Virus record (IMG/VR): IMGVR_UViG_3300032093_011400
Location: 1-64,000 of that record
DNA from: a virus
Direction: 5' to 3' (one strand)
Length of the DNA stretch: 64,000 nucleotides
Part shown: positions 7,267 through 15,447 of the stretch, piece by piece
Layout: each line of letters starts with the position of its first letter
Numbering within the stretch: the stretch's first letter is position 1
Position numbers and translations under genes: made by a program
The notes under the pieces: generated by a model
What the model saw: only the letters and a program-made list of their open reading frames with translations
Databases searched by the model: none
What the model was told of the DNA's origin: nothing

Positions 7267-8131
7267 GATAGGTTTTACTAAAGAAAATTTAAGTAAACAA
7301 TCTCCAAAACAAATTAATACCTTATATGAATCTATGGTTAATGCCCATGGATTTATTGGTTATGGTAAAATGAATAAACCTATTGGGAATATGTTTTCGA
7401 GTGGTAAAAAATCTGAAACTAAAGAAGCAATTACCCAAACTAAAGATATAACAACAACAACAAATATACCTTTATCGGATATTCAAAATAAAGGGGCGGT
7501 AATTCCAAAATCAAATGACCCTAACAAACCATCAACCGCTAAAGTGGAAAACGGAGTTTTAAAAATATCAACAGCTGAAGGTGAAATGACTGAGGGTAAG
7601 AAAAAAACAAAAAAGAAAGTTGAAAAAAATCCTTGGGCTATCTGTACATCATCATTGGGTTTAGAAGGTAAAAAGAAAGACGATTACACTAAAGGTGAAG
7701 ATAAGAAATTTGAAAGATGTGTTCTTGATGTCAAAAAGTCATTAAAAGAAGGTAAAAATCCATATGAAGTTATTTTGGAACGAAAAATGAGAGAAATCAT
7801 TGAAGAAAATTTAAGACCATCTATGACAAAAAAAGATTTAATCAGAAGTATTTTGGAATCACAAACAAAAGAAAAAGAAAGAACAAAAGAAAAAGAAAAA
7901 ACAACAACTCCTACGAGAAAAAACCCTTTCAAACCAGCACCAGACACTGAACCAAGACCAAAAGGTTCTGGTACAAAAGAAAAAGAAAGAACTAAGGAAA
8001 AGGAAAAGACAACTACTCCGACTAGAAAAAATCCTTTCAAACCAGCACCAGACACTGAACCAAGACCAAAAGGTGAATTACCATCTTATTTGAGTTTTGG
8101 TAAAATGAATATTAAATTAAAAGGTGAGTAA
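7232..8131 (+). CDS. Lys/Glu/Thr-rich protein with two tandem 36-residue repeats
   Basis: Start taken at MEIKKQIQ (7232); an upstream in-frame ATG (7205) lies deeper inside the preceding gene. The protein is about 299 aa. Its N-terminal half is basic and partly disordered, and a central WAICTSSLG...KFERCVLDVKKSLKEG segment resembles a short helical motif common in marine phage proteins. The C-terminal third carries two near-identical Thr-Lys-Glu-Arg/Pro-rich repeats (7865-7966 and 7973-8074). Function unknown; the context is virion assembly. Confidence 0.7.
   Translation: MEIKKQIQKLVEIGFTKENLSKQSPKQINTLYESMVNAHGFIGYGKMNKPIGNMFSSGKKSETKEAITQTKDITTTTNIPLSDIQNKGAVIPKSNDPNKPSTAKVENGVLKISTAEGEMTEGKKKTKKKVEKNPWAICTSSLGLEGKKKDDYTKGEDKKFERCVLDVKKSLKEGKNPYEVILERKMREIIEENLRPSMTKKDLIRSILESQTKEKERTKEKEKTTTPTRKNPFKPAPDTEPRPKGSGTKEKERTKEKEKTTTPTRKNPFKPAPDTEPRPKGELPSYLSFGKMNIKLKGE
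7865..8074 (+). repeat. Two in-frame 102-bp coding repeats, period 108 bp
   Basis: Units 7865-7966 and 7973-8074 are separated by a Ser-Gly linker and encode the same 34 residues (TKEKERTKEKEK... NPFKPAPDTEPRPKG). The last ~40 bases are identical between copies, while the first ~60 differ at several synonymous sites. This suggests either partial gene conversion or different ages of the two halves. Confidence 0.85.
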
Positions 8132-8132
8132 G

Positions 8133-9428
8133 ATGAAAAAAGAAAAATTAGTAAAAAGATTGGTTAGTCGACTTAATGAGGCACCTATCGGATATGAAGG
8201 CCCTGAAAGAATGGCACCTGATATTCAATCTAAATTTGAGAAAGGTGAAACACCTCATTCAGGTAGTAAAGCATTTCCTGAAATAACACCTGAAAGTCCG
8301 GATAAACCATCTAACTTTGAACAACTTATTGCGTCTCAAAGATTTAAAGAGGTTATTAACAGATTAAAAAGATATACAGGTATTGAAGATGTGACTTCGC
8401 AGAATTCAATGATGAGACTTCAAATGATGGTGATGAACGCTATGCAAGAAATCGCTCAGATTGAATCTGAAAACAAAGAATACTTGGAAGAATTAGCAAT
8501 TGAGGTTGTTCAAAAGGAATTTGGTATTCCTGAAGGAGCATTACAGTATGATGTTCAGTTGGTTAAACCAAATGACATTGATTCAAGTAAGTTATCTGCT
8601 AAAGGTGAAGAACCAAGTGAAGAAGAAATTGAAAACATGTTTGGTTCTGAAGAAGAACAAGAACAACTTGAGGATTTCATGGATTCATTTGAAAAATTTG
8701 ATTTAGAAAAGGCTAAAAGAAGGTTTATAAACTCCCTTATTCAAGGAGCGGCTAAACAATCTTCTTATATGTTTGAATTATTAAATAGAGAGTTAAATGC
8801 TATTAACCCAAGATTATTGAATATGTATGGTGTCTTTATGTCATTTGCTGATTCACTTTATTGGTTAATGCCTGACTCAATGGTTCAAGGTATGGCAGGT
8901 GGTGGAGAATCGACATATGGTATGTCTGAGTTAGACGCTAAGACTGACCCACCGACAGTAAAGGCTCGTGGTGTTAATTTACCAATCCTTATTCATGAAC
9001 TTGCTAAAGGTGTTATGGAAATTGCAGGAACATACGGATTACCGAAAGATAAGACAAGACAAGAAGCGGTTATTAAATCACAAGATACTGTTGTTGGTGA
9101 AATTTGGGATATGAGATTAGGGCCGGTTATTTGGCAAAAGTTTCGTGAAGCTTATCCTGATGAATTGTTTGATGATGATAAGAGAAACTTACAACAATAT
9201 TTCCTTGTTAAGTTTGCCGAACTTACCCCAAACGAATTCTTTGCAATGGCTCGTGAAATTTTATCAGGTTCACCAAAAGGAAAGAAAATGGTAAAAGATA
9301 TGGTTGATGAAATCATTGCTGAACTTAAAGAAGAAGAATATGAAGATACTATGAAGAAATATGAGGATGATGACGACGATGATGATGAGGATTTTGATGA
9401 TTTCTTAAAAGGATTAGGCATCAACTAA
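8133..9428 (+). CDS. Acidic structural-type protein, 431 aa, Asp-rich tail
   Basis: No family recognised. The start is taken as ATG 8133 (MKKEKLVKRLVSRLNEAP), just after the preceding stop; GTG 8124 is an alternative. The N-terminus is a basic helix, residues ~60-130 a Met/Gln-rich helical region, and the core (~190-400) a well-ordered domain with GVNLPILIHELAKGVMEIAG. The end is an Asp-rich tail before a FDDFLKGLGIN terminus. It is the last gene before a terminator and precedes the terminase. The position would fit a head-assembly or packaging accessory protein. Confidence 0.75.
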   Translation: MKKEKLVKRLVSRLNEAPIGYEGPERMAPDIQSKFEKGETPHSGSKAFPEITPESPDKPSNFEQLIASQRFKEVINRLKRYTGIEDVTSQNSMMRLQMMVMNAMQEIAQIESENKEYLEELAIEVVQKEFGIPEGALQYDVQLVKPNDIDSSKLSAKGEEPSEEEIENMFGSEEEQEQLEDFMDSFEKFDLEKAKRRFINSLIQGAAKQSSYMFELLNRELNAINPRLLNMYGVFMSFADSLYWLMPDSMVQGMAGGGESTYGMSELDAKTDPPTVKARGVNLPILIHELAKGVMEIAGTYGLPKDKTRQEAVIKSQDTVVGEIWDMRLGPVIWQKFREAYPDELFDDDKRNLQQYFLVKFAELTPNEFFAMAREILSGSPKGKKMVKDMVDEIIAELKEEEYEDTMKKYEDDDDDDDEDFDDFLKGLGIN

Positions 9429-9435
9429 AAACTTT

Positions 9436-9466
9436 AAAACCCTTCAGAGATGAAGGGTTTTCTATT
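9436..9466 (+). terminator. Intrinsic terminator
   Basis: AAAACCCTTC, loop AGAGAT, GAAGGGTTTT, then CTATTTT. It ends the 5399-9428 transcription unit just before the terminase gene. Confidence 0.85.
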
Positions 9467-9480
9467 TTAAGATAAATTTT

Positions 9481-9490
9481 ATATTTATAG
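9481..9490 (+). promoter_or_regulatory. Late-promoter-like motif, 3 bases before terminase
   Basis: ATATTTATAG ends 3 bases before the terminase ATG (9494), directly after the terminator at 9436-9466; this placement between units supports promoter function. Confidence 0.55.
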
Positions 9491-9493
9491 TAT

Positions 9494-11239
9494 ATGAGTT
9501 TATCAAGAGAAGCAGTTTTAATGGAGTATGCCAAGTGTATGAAATCAACACCATACGCCCTTAAAACTTATTTACAGACATATGACAACACTGTTCAAAA
9601 GTATGTCCCATTAGAATTATTTCCTGACCAAGTTAGTTTGGTTGAAGATTATGAAAACTATAACGAAAATATTGCATTAAAGTATCGACAGGCAGGTGTA
9701 TCAACTGTGACAGCCGCTTGGTCATCAAAAAAACTTGTTTTTGCTAAAAAGAATAGCCCTGAAAAAATATTGGTTATTGCTAACAAATTAGATACAGCAG
9801 TTGAGGTTGCAAATAAAATTAGAGGATTTACTGAACAATGGCCTAGTTGGGTAGGTGTTGGTTTTTCTGCTGAAAAAAACTCACAAAGACATTTTAAATT
9901 AACAAATGGATGTGAAGTTAAAGCAGTTGCGACATCTAAAGATGCTCTTCGTGGTTATACACCAACAATCTTGATATTTGACGAGGCGGCGTATATTGAT
10001 GCCGATGATGATTTTTGGGCGGCTTGTATGGCATCCTTATCCACAGGTGGTAAGGTTATAGTTGTATCAACACCAAATGGATATGACCCAATTTATTATG
10101 GTATATATGACCAAGCGTTAAAGGGAATGAATGAATTTAAAGTTTCCGAAATGGTTTGGTGGAAAGACCCAAGATATGCTAAAGATTTATCATTAATAAA
10201 TGTAAAAGATATTATTCATTATTATTTAAATCGTAATGAATATCAAACTGTTGAAATTATTGACTATAACAATAAAGAAAAAAACTTTGATGAAATAAGA
10301 CAATTGATTGCTCAGGGATATAAACCAAGTTCTTCTTGGTATGAATCAATGGTTAAAAAACTTAAATATGACAAACGTAAAGTTAGTCAGGAATTAGAAT
10401 GTGCATTTCTTGGTTCGGGGGATAACGTATTTGATTCGGATTTATTGGAAAATTTAAGAATTAATATGGTTAAAGAACCATCCACAAAGATGATGGGTGG
10501 TGGACTTTGGATTTGGAAAGAACCTGAAATGGGTAAAAAATACATTATGGGTGTTGACGTATCTCGTGGGGATAGTGAGGACTTCTCAACATTCCAAATC
10601 ATTGATTTTGATACAAGAGAACAAGTTGCTGAGTATGTTGGAAAACTTCCTCCTGACACATTAGCGGAAATATGTTTTAAATGGGGTAATATGTATAACG
10701 CATTTATTGTAATAGATATTACAGGTGGTATGGGTGTTACAACGTCCTTAAGACTTAGAGAGTTAGGGTATAAGAATATGTACGTTGACGGTGTAGATAT
10801 CTCAAATAAATGGAAATATGACCCAAAGGCTACTGAAAAAATACCAGGAATTAACTTTAATGCTAAGAGAGTTCAAATTATTGCAACCTTTGAAGAATAT
10901 TTAAGACATGGTTTTAAAATAAATTCAAGTAGATTGTTAAATGAAATGAACACATTTATTTATATAAATGGAAGACCTGACCACCAAAAAGGACAACACG
11001 ATGATTTAATTATGTCAGTAGCTATGGCTCTTTATGTTGGTGAATCATCATTTACGTCACTTAATAAGGTAACAAATCAAACAAAGGCAATGATTAATTC
11101 ATGGACTGTTAATACAAATGAATATAATCGAAAACAATTCATGGACCCGGTAGTCCCTCAACATCAAGAAAACTTTAAACGAGAAGCCACAAAAAGTGAT
11201 TATGAAAACTATTTATGGTTATTCGGAGGAAGGAGATAA
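9494..11239 (+). CDS. Terminase large subunit (T4 gp17-like)
   Basis: DNA-packaging motor ATPase and nuclease, 581 aa. The ATPase half has the adenine-binding/Walker A region KYRQAGVSTV (RQAGVST at 65-71, the relaxed P-loop of T4-like terminases), Walker B ILIFDEAA (~157-164) and coupling motif VVSTPNG. The RNase H-like nuclease half has VDVSRGDSEDFS (first catalytic Asp), IDITGGMG (second Asp) and the C-terminal QHDDLIMSVAMAL (third acidic site). Length is close to T4 gp17 (610 aa). It is followed 4 bases later by a 39-aa gene and then the portal, the usual T4-like order. Confidence 0.95.
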   Translation: MSLSREAVLMEYAKCMKSTPYALKTYLQTYDNTVQKYVPLELFPDQVSLVEDYENYNENIALKYRQAGVSTVTAAWSSKKLVFAKKNSPEKILVIANKLDTAVEVANKIRGFTEQWPSWVGVGFSAEKNSQRHFKLTNGCEVKAVATSKDALRGYTPTILIFDEAAYIDADDDFWAACMASLSTGGKVIVVSTPNGYDPIYYGIYDQALKGMNEFKVSEMVWWKDPRYAKDLSLINVKDIIHYYLNRNEYQTVEIIDYNNKEKNFDEIRQLIAQGYKPSSSWYESMVKKLKYDKRKVSQELECAFLGSGDNVFDSDLLENLRINMVKEPSTKMMGGGLWIWKEPEMGKKYIMGVDVSRGDSEDFSTFQIIDFDTREQVAEYVGKLPPDTLAEICFKWGNMYNAFIVIDITGGMGVTTSLRLRELGYKNMYVDGVDISNKWKYDPKATEKIPGINFNAKRVQIIATFEEYLRHGFKINSSRLLNEMNTFIYINGRPDHQKGQHDDLIMSVAMALYVGESSFTSLNKVTNQTKAMINSWTVNTNEYNRKQFMDPVVPQHQENFKREATKSDYENYLWLFGGRR

Positions 11240-11243
11240 AATT

Positions 11244-11363
11244 ATGGGATATATAAAAAGACAAAAATCAGGAACATATAACGCAGGTACAAGAAGTAAA
11301 GTATCCGGACAAGGGGTACAAACTGTAAAATTACCTGTAAGTGATAAAAAACCTAGTAAATAA
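11244..11363 (+). CDS. Small basic protein, 39 aa, between terminase and portal
   Basis: ATG 11244 to TAA 11363, beginning MGYIKRQKSGTYNAGTRSKV. It is basic (8 Lys/Arg in the first half and Lys-rich end) with no recognisable domain. It starts 4 bases after the terminase stop and is preceded by the only strong Shine-Dalgarno-like sequence seen in the window (11225-11235), although those bases also encode the terminase C-terminus. Codon use matches its neighbours. Could be a DNA- or prohead-binding peptide; function unknown. Confidence 0.6.
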   Translation: MGYIKRQKSGTYNAGTRSKVSGQGVQTVKLPVSDKKPSK

Positions 11364-11372
11364 CATTTATAG
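11363..11372 (+). promoter_or_regulatory. Variant late-promoter-like motif before portal
   Basis: ACATTTATAG differs from ATATTTATAG at one base and lies 28 bases before the portal ATG (11401). Confidence 0.35.
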
Positions 11373-11400
11373 TGTTGTTTAAACAAATTATACTTTAGAT

Positions 11401-13248
11401 ATGAGTGAAAATAAACTAACGGTATGGCAAAGGTTATCACAGACCTTTGGCCCTAATTCATTATTAGGTCAGGATTACCCTACATACAAATATGATAAAA
11501 GCGAGTTATTAAAAACAACCTCAAAGGCCGAATACGAAAGAGAGAAACTTCAAGCTCAACAAACATATTATTTGGCGAACCAATGGGGTCGAATTGAAAA
11601 TAATCTATATACTCAAGCAGTTTATTACGAACCAACCCGTTTAGCATCTTTTTATGACTATGAGTCAATGGAGTTTACACCTGAAATTGGTGCTGCTTTA
11701 GACATTTACGCTGAGGAATCTACCACCATCAATCAAGATGGTTACATGTTACAAATTTATTCTGAATCGTCAAGAATTAAATCAATTCTTGGGGATTTGT
11801 TTAATAACGCTTTAGATATTAACACTAACTTACCCATGTGGACAAGAAACACATGTAAGTATGGTGATAACTTTGTTTATATAAAATTAGACCCTGAAAA
11901 AGGTGTTGTAGGATGTATGCAGTTACCAATTATTGAAATTGAACGATTGGAAGCGGGTATGGGTTCACATTCAACTGATTCAACTACTAATCCTGAAAAA
12001 AAACATTTAAAGTTTAAATGGAAACAGAAAGATTTAGAATTTAATACTTGGGAAATTGCTCACTTCAGATTATTAGGTGATGATAGAAGATTACCTTATG
12101 GTACATCTATGTTAGAAAAAGCTCGTCGTATTTGGAAACAATTATTGTTATCAGAAGATGCGATGTTAATTTACAGAACATCAAGAGCTCCTGAAAGACG
12201 TGTATTTAAAGTGTTTGTTGGAAATATGGATGATGCGGATGTTGAACCATATATCCAAAGATTTGCGAATAAATTTAAGAGAAGTCAAACTGTTGACCCA
12301 AAATCGGGTAATGTAGATATGAGATTTAATCAGATGGCGGTTGACCAAGATTATTTCGTTCCTGTTAGAGATACCGCACAGGCAAGTCCTATTGAGACAT
12401 TAGCGGGGGCACAGAACCTATCTGAAATTGCGGATATCGAATATATCCAAAAGAAATTATTAACAGCTTTAAGAGTACCTAAAGCGTTTTTAGGTTTTGA
12501 AGAAACTGTTGGTGACGGTAAAAATTTATCACTACAAGATATTCGTTTTGCAAGAACTATTAACAGAATTCAAAAAAATATGATTTCTGAATTGAATAAA
12601 ATTGCTATTATACATTTATTCATTTTAGGTTTTGAAGATGAAATATCAAATTTCCAACTTAGTTTAACAAATCCGTCAACTCAGGCAGATTTGATGAAAA
12701 TTGATGTATGGAAAGAAAAGATTTTATTATATAAGGATTTAGTTGCTGACCCTGGTAGTGGAATTGCACCAGTGTCTATGTCATGGGCTAAGAAACACAT
12801 TCTTGGGTTTTCTGATGAAGAAATTAAACTTGACTTACAACAACAACGTATTGAAAGAGCCGTTGGTGAAGAACTTAAGAAAACTGCTGAAGTTATTACT
12901 CATACAGGTTTATTTGATAATTTAGATAAATTATATGGTAAAAAAGAGGGTGAACCAGCAGGTGCCCCATCAGAAGGTGGGGGAGCACCACCTGAATCAG
13001 GATTAGGAGGAATGGAAGGATTTGGAGGTGGTTCCGAAAGTGCTGCACCACCATCTGAAAGTCCTGCCCCACCACCGGCAGAAGGTGCGGGTACAGTTCC
13101 TGAAAACATAGAAAAACGTAATTCAGGACTTAATATTTTATTAGAAAATAGTGGAATGTTAAATGAAGATGAACTGATTGATTTAGGTAGAGTTCAAGAA
13201 TCATTGGGTGAAATTGGAAATCAATTGGATAAACTATTAAAGGATTGA
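11401..13248 (+). CDS. Portal protein (T4 gp20-like)
   Basis: Forms the dodecameric ring at the packaging vertex. Family features are an N-terminal region with YEPTRLASFYDYESMEFTPEIGAALDIYAEESTT (first ~100 aa), a central core with RRIWKQLLLSEDAMLIYRTSRAPERRVF (about residues 240-270), and the conserved LLTALRVPKAFLGFEE segment (~355-370) followed by ARTINRIQKNM. The C-terminal ~90 residues are a Gly/Pro/Ser-rich linker (about 515-570) and a short acidic helix, longer than in T4 gp20 (524 aa). It lies directly downstream of the terminase. Confidence 0.93.
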   Translation: MSENKLTVWQRLSQTFGPNSLLGQDYPTYKYDKSELLKTTSKAEYEREKLQAQQTYYLANQWGRIENNLYTQAVYYEPTRLASFYDYESMEFTPEIGAALDIYAEESTTINQDGYMLQIYSESSRIKSILGDLFNNALDINTNLPMWTRNTCKYGDNFVYIKLDPEKGVVGCMQLPIIEIERLEAGMGSHSTDSTTNPEKKHLKFKWKQKDLEFNTWEIAHFRLLGDDRRLPYGTSMLEKARRIWKQLLLSEDAMLIYRTSRAPERRVFKVFVGNMDDADVEPYIQRFANKFKRSQTVDPKSGNVDMRFNQMAVDQDYFVPVRDTAQASPIETLAGAQNLSEIADIEYIQKKLLTALRVPKAFLGFEETVGDGKNLSLQDIRFARTINRIQKNMISELNKIAIIHLFILGFEDEISNFQLSLTNPSTQADLMKIDVWKEKILLYKDLVADPGSGIAPVSMSWAKKHILGFSDEEIKLDLQQQRIERAVGEELKKTAEVITHTGLFDNLDKLYGKKEGEPAGAPSEGGGAPPESGLGGMEGFGGGSESAAPPSESPAPPPAEGAGTVPENIEKRNSGLNILLENSGMLNEDELIDLGRVQESLGEIGNQLDKLLKD

Positions 13249-13257
13249 TATTTATAA
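13248..13257 (+). promoter_or_regulatory. Late-promoter-like motif before 13273
   Basis: ATATTTATAA begins on the last base of the portal stop codon and ends 15 bases before the ATG at 13273. Confidence 0.5.
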
Positions 13258-13272
13258 TTAAATTATTATAAA

Positions 13273-13983
13273 ATGAGATTCGGAATAATTAAAACACTAG
13301 TAGAAAATAAGTTGGTAGAGTCATTCAAAAATGAAACTCTTAAAACTGATATGTATCTTTTTAACAAAAAACTATTAAAAAATAAAGATTTTGTTAAAAT
13401 GATGTCAATTTATGACAACCTAAATGAAAACAAAGGTTTAGATAAAGAAACTTCCAATTACTTGGTTGAGGATATGGTTTCAGAATTTAGAAATTTGAAA
13501 CTTTCAGAATCAACAAATAAGTTTATTAAAAGTTGGACAAAGGATATAGTTTTAGAAAACAAATATGAAACTATTGATGATTTATTGTATGGTGATTTGA
13601 TTAAACCTGAAAAAAAATCAATTGCTAAAAAGAAAATTGTTGAAAGTTTAACTAAAACTAAACCAATTGTTGAAAGTAAAACACCCAAAGTTCCAATTAG
13701 TTCAATGTTAAAAGTTGCTAATAAAACTGCTGAAAAATATTTAGAAAATTTAACTGAATCAGAAAGAAATTCAATTAAAGAAATTTTAACTTCAAAAGAA
13801 GAAAATTTAAAAAGTAAATTTGATGAATTAAAAGAAAATGCTGTTCAAAAAATTGATACATTAATTTCAGAATCTGATGAAGAACTTAAAAATGTTTTAA
13901 TTGAGACAAAAGAAAGAATTACAAATTCTAAACCATCTAAAAAAGAATATATTAAGTTATTGAGTTTAACTCAAAATTTATAA
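13273..13983 (+). CDS. Helical Lys/Glu-rich protein, 236 aa
   Basis: No family recognised. Strongly helical, rich in Lys, Glu, Asn and Ser, with coiled-coil-like stretches in the second half (SKEENLKSKFDELKENAVQK). Position between portal and protease matches the place where T4-like phages keep small core genes (gp67/gp68), so a prohead-core role is possible. Its stop overlaps the bS21 stop in a shared TTATAA. Confidence 0.65.
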   Translation: MRFGIIKTLVENKLVESFKNETLKTDMYLFNKKLLKNKDFVKMMSIYDNLNENKGLDKETSNYLVEDMVSEFRNLKLSESTNKFIKSWTKDIVLENKYETIDDLLYGDLIKPEKKSIAKKKIVESLTKTKPIVESKTPKVPISSMLKVANKTAEKYLENLTESERNSIKEILTSKEENLKSKFDELKENAVQKIDTLISESDEELKNVLIETKERITNSKPSKKEYIKLLSLTQNL

Positions 13984-14163
13984 TTCAGTATTCTTTGAAT
14001 TTTTATAAATTGCATTTTTTAAAATCTGACGTTTTGTGTCAGATTTTTTTTTGTAGTATTTTCCTTCCTGTAATTTTTTTACAAGTTGAGTTTTAACTAC
14101 TTTTTGTTTAAACATTTTTAAAGCTTTTTCCACCTCGTTATTTCTGACAGGGATAATTAACAT
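13978..14163 (-). CDS. rpsU: Ribosomal protein bS21, Bacteroidota type
   Basis: 61-aa basic protein starting MLIIPVRNNEVEKALKMF, matching Bacteroidota bS21 (MLIIPV..., ALK.(F/Y)K, KT...KL). The start at 14163 is chosen because the homology begins exactly here; a longer ORF extends upstream to 14262. bS21 sits on the 30S platform next to the 16S rRNA 3' end. In Flavobacterium it helps hide the anti-Shine-Dalgarno bases, and Tyr53 here aligns with the Tyr54 reported to contact them (numbering from memory). It is encoded against the direction of the head genes, between core and protease genes. No Shine-Dalgarno sequence precedes it, unlike what is described for host rpsU. Confidence 0.88.
   Translation of the reverse strand: MLIIPVRNNEVEKALKMFKQKVVKTQLVKKLQEGKYYKKKSDTKRQILKNAIYKNSKNTEL
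14021..14052 (+). terminator. Intrinsic terminator embedded in the bS21 coding sequence
   Basis: AAAATCTGAC, loop GTTTTGT, GTCAGATTTT continuing to nine T. It stops plus-strand transcription coming from 13273-13983, while the same bases encode the KKSDTKRQILK part of bS21 on the minus strand. Confidence 0.75.
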
Positions 14164-14201
14164 TTTTTTGACAACTATATTTTTGTGTGTTATTATTAAT
14201 A

Positions 14202-14233
14202 TATAAATAAACGAAGATATGAAAAAATTGTAA
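14202..14233 (+). promoter_or_regulatory. TATAAATA box and 4-codon leader ORF between bS21 and 14234
   Basis: TATAAATA (14202-14209) is the exact T4 late-promoter core in the plus direction; read on the minus strand it is TTATTTATAT, a near match to the local motif and 38 bases before the bS21 ATG. An ATG-AAA-AAA-TTG-TAA mini-ORF (14219-14233) abuts the ATG at 14234, so ribosomes ending it could re-initiate. Confidence 0.4.
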
Positions 14234-14698
14234 ATGAAAAAAGGAAAAAGTTGTGTAATCAAAGGTTACAAACAAATAAAGTGTTCGTATGGAACTGTGG
14301 ATTCGAAAAACTTAAAATCTATTTACTTAAACATCCAATCTTGGGTTGAACCAAAAGGTTTAGAAATGGATTGGTCACGACCTGTATCAATACTCAACAA
14401 AAATATAAAAACAACTCTTGGTGATATGATTAACAAAGATTTATTTAATGATAAATTTATTGTTGATTTAGATTTAAGAACAAGTGGAATATCAATTAAA
14501 AAACGGTCTTTCATGAATTTAGAAATAACTCTTTTTGTTAAAACAGAAATGGGGTTTAAATCAACAGAGTTAAAAAATGAATTAAAAAATATAATATCAC
14601 AAATAGACAAATACTGTTTTAAACCTTCAAAATATTTTAAATTTTATTTAACTAAAAAGGATAAATTAAATACTACCGATAAATTAGAAAGTATTTAA
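14234..14698 (+). CDS. Hypothetical protein, 154 aa, head gene cluster
   Basis: No family recognised by name. Basic, mixed alpha/beta; the N-terminus (CVIKGYKQIKCSYGTVDSKNLKSIYLNIQSW) and LEITLFVKTEM segment look like a beta-rich core followed by a helix (ELKNELKNIISQI). It lies 23 bases before the prohead protease gene, so probably functions in head assembly. The ATG directly follows a 4-codon leader ORF. Confidence 0.7.
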   Translation: MKKGKSCVIKGYKQIKCSYGTVDSKNLKSIYLNIQSWVEPKGLEMDWSRPVSILNKNIKTTLGDMINKDLFNDKFIVDLDLRTSGISIKKRSFMNLEITLFVKTEMGFKSTELKNELKNIISQIDKYCFKPSKYFKFYLTKKDKLNTTDKLESI

Positions 14699-14707
14699 TA
14701 TTTATCT
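14698..14707 (+). promoter_or_regulatory. Late-promoter-like motif before prohead protease
   Basis: ATATTTATCT starts on the last base of the preceding stop codon, 14 bases before ATG 14722. Confidence 0.5.
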
Positions 14708-14721
14708 AATAAAAAGGTAAA

Positions 14722-15441
14722 ATGCAAAATTATAAAATATTAGGCCCAAGAGAGACAGGAAGAGGTATTTTAATTGAGATGGATGCGGGATATGTTTCCC
14801 CAACAGAAAAACATAATCAAACATTCTTACAAGAAAGTAGGGACTTTAAAGATTATTCAAAACCATTTGAGTTTTATGCCGTTCTACAAAAATATAACAC
14901 ACCAAATAGAAATGGTAGAATATATCCTGAAAGAATTTTAAAGAGAGAATCTGAAAATTATATAAAAAATTATATAGGTAAAAAAACTGCCTTATCTGAA
15001 CTTAACCATCCTGAATCTTCGTTAATAGATTTGGATAGAGTATCACACATGATTACAGAGATGTGGTGGGATGGTAATGTTCTATTAGGTAAGTTATTAC
15101 TTCTAACCTCACCAGGGTTCCATGAAAGAGGTATTGTGTCAACAAAGGGTGACCAAGCAGCAAACCTATTAAGATTAGGTGTAACGTTAGGTATATCATC
15201 AAGAGGGGTAGGTTCTTTAAAAAAAGTAGGTGACCAAAATGAAGTACAAGATGATTTTGAATTAATTTGTTTTGACTTAGTATCTTCACCGTCAACACCA
15301 GGAGCTTATTTATTTACTGAACCTGATGGAAGATTTGCGTTTGAAGAGAACCTACAAGAAGAAAACGAAATGAAAGCTGCAAGAACAGTTAACAAATCGC
15401 TTGATTTAATGGGAAGACTTTCCGATTATTTAAAAAAATAA
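14722..15441 (+). CDS. Prohead core protease (T4 gp21-like, peptidase S77)
   Basis: Serine protease that matures the prohead by cleaving the core and capsid proteins. Signature parts are YNTPNRNGRIYPERIL (about residues 57-72), LSELNHPESS with the catalytic His (~93-102), and the LGVTLGISSRGVGSL region with the nucleophile Ser (~153-167), followed by FDLVSSPSTPGA. At 239 aa it is close to T4 gp21 (212 aa). It lies directly upstream of the core and capsid genes, the conserved T4-like order. Confidence 0.93.
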   Translation: MQNYKILGPRETGRGILIEMDAGYVSPTEKHNQTFLQESRDFKDYSKPFEFYAVLQKYNTPNRNGRIYPERILKRESENYIKNYIGKKTALSELNHPESSLIDLDRVSHMITEMWWDGNVLLGKLLLLTSPGFHERGIVSTKGDQAANLLRLGVTLGISSRGVGSLKKVGDQNEVQDDFELICFDLVSSPSTPGAYLFTEPDGRFAFEENLQEENEMKAARTVNKSLDLMGRLSDYLKK

Positions 15442-15447
15442 ATAATT

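Noticed and set aside
7684-8055. Phe/Val/Gly-rich ORF antisense to the repeat protein
   Set aside because: It mirrors the Lys/Glu/Pro repeat of the real gene; the repeat itself creates the open frame.
11225-11235. Strong Shine-Dalgarno-like sequence before the 39-aa gene at 11244
   Set aside because: The bases are also the Gly-Gly-Arg-Arg codons at the end of the terminase, and no other gene here shows such a site, so it is more likely coincidence than a used ribosome-binding site.
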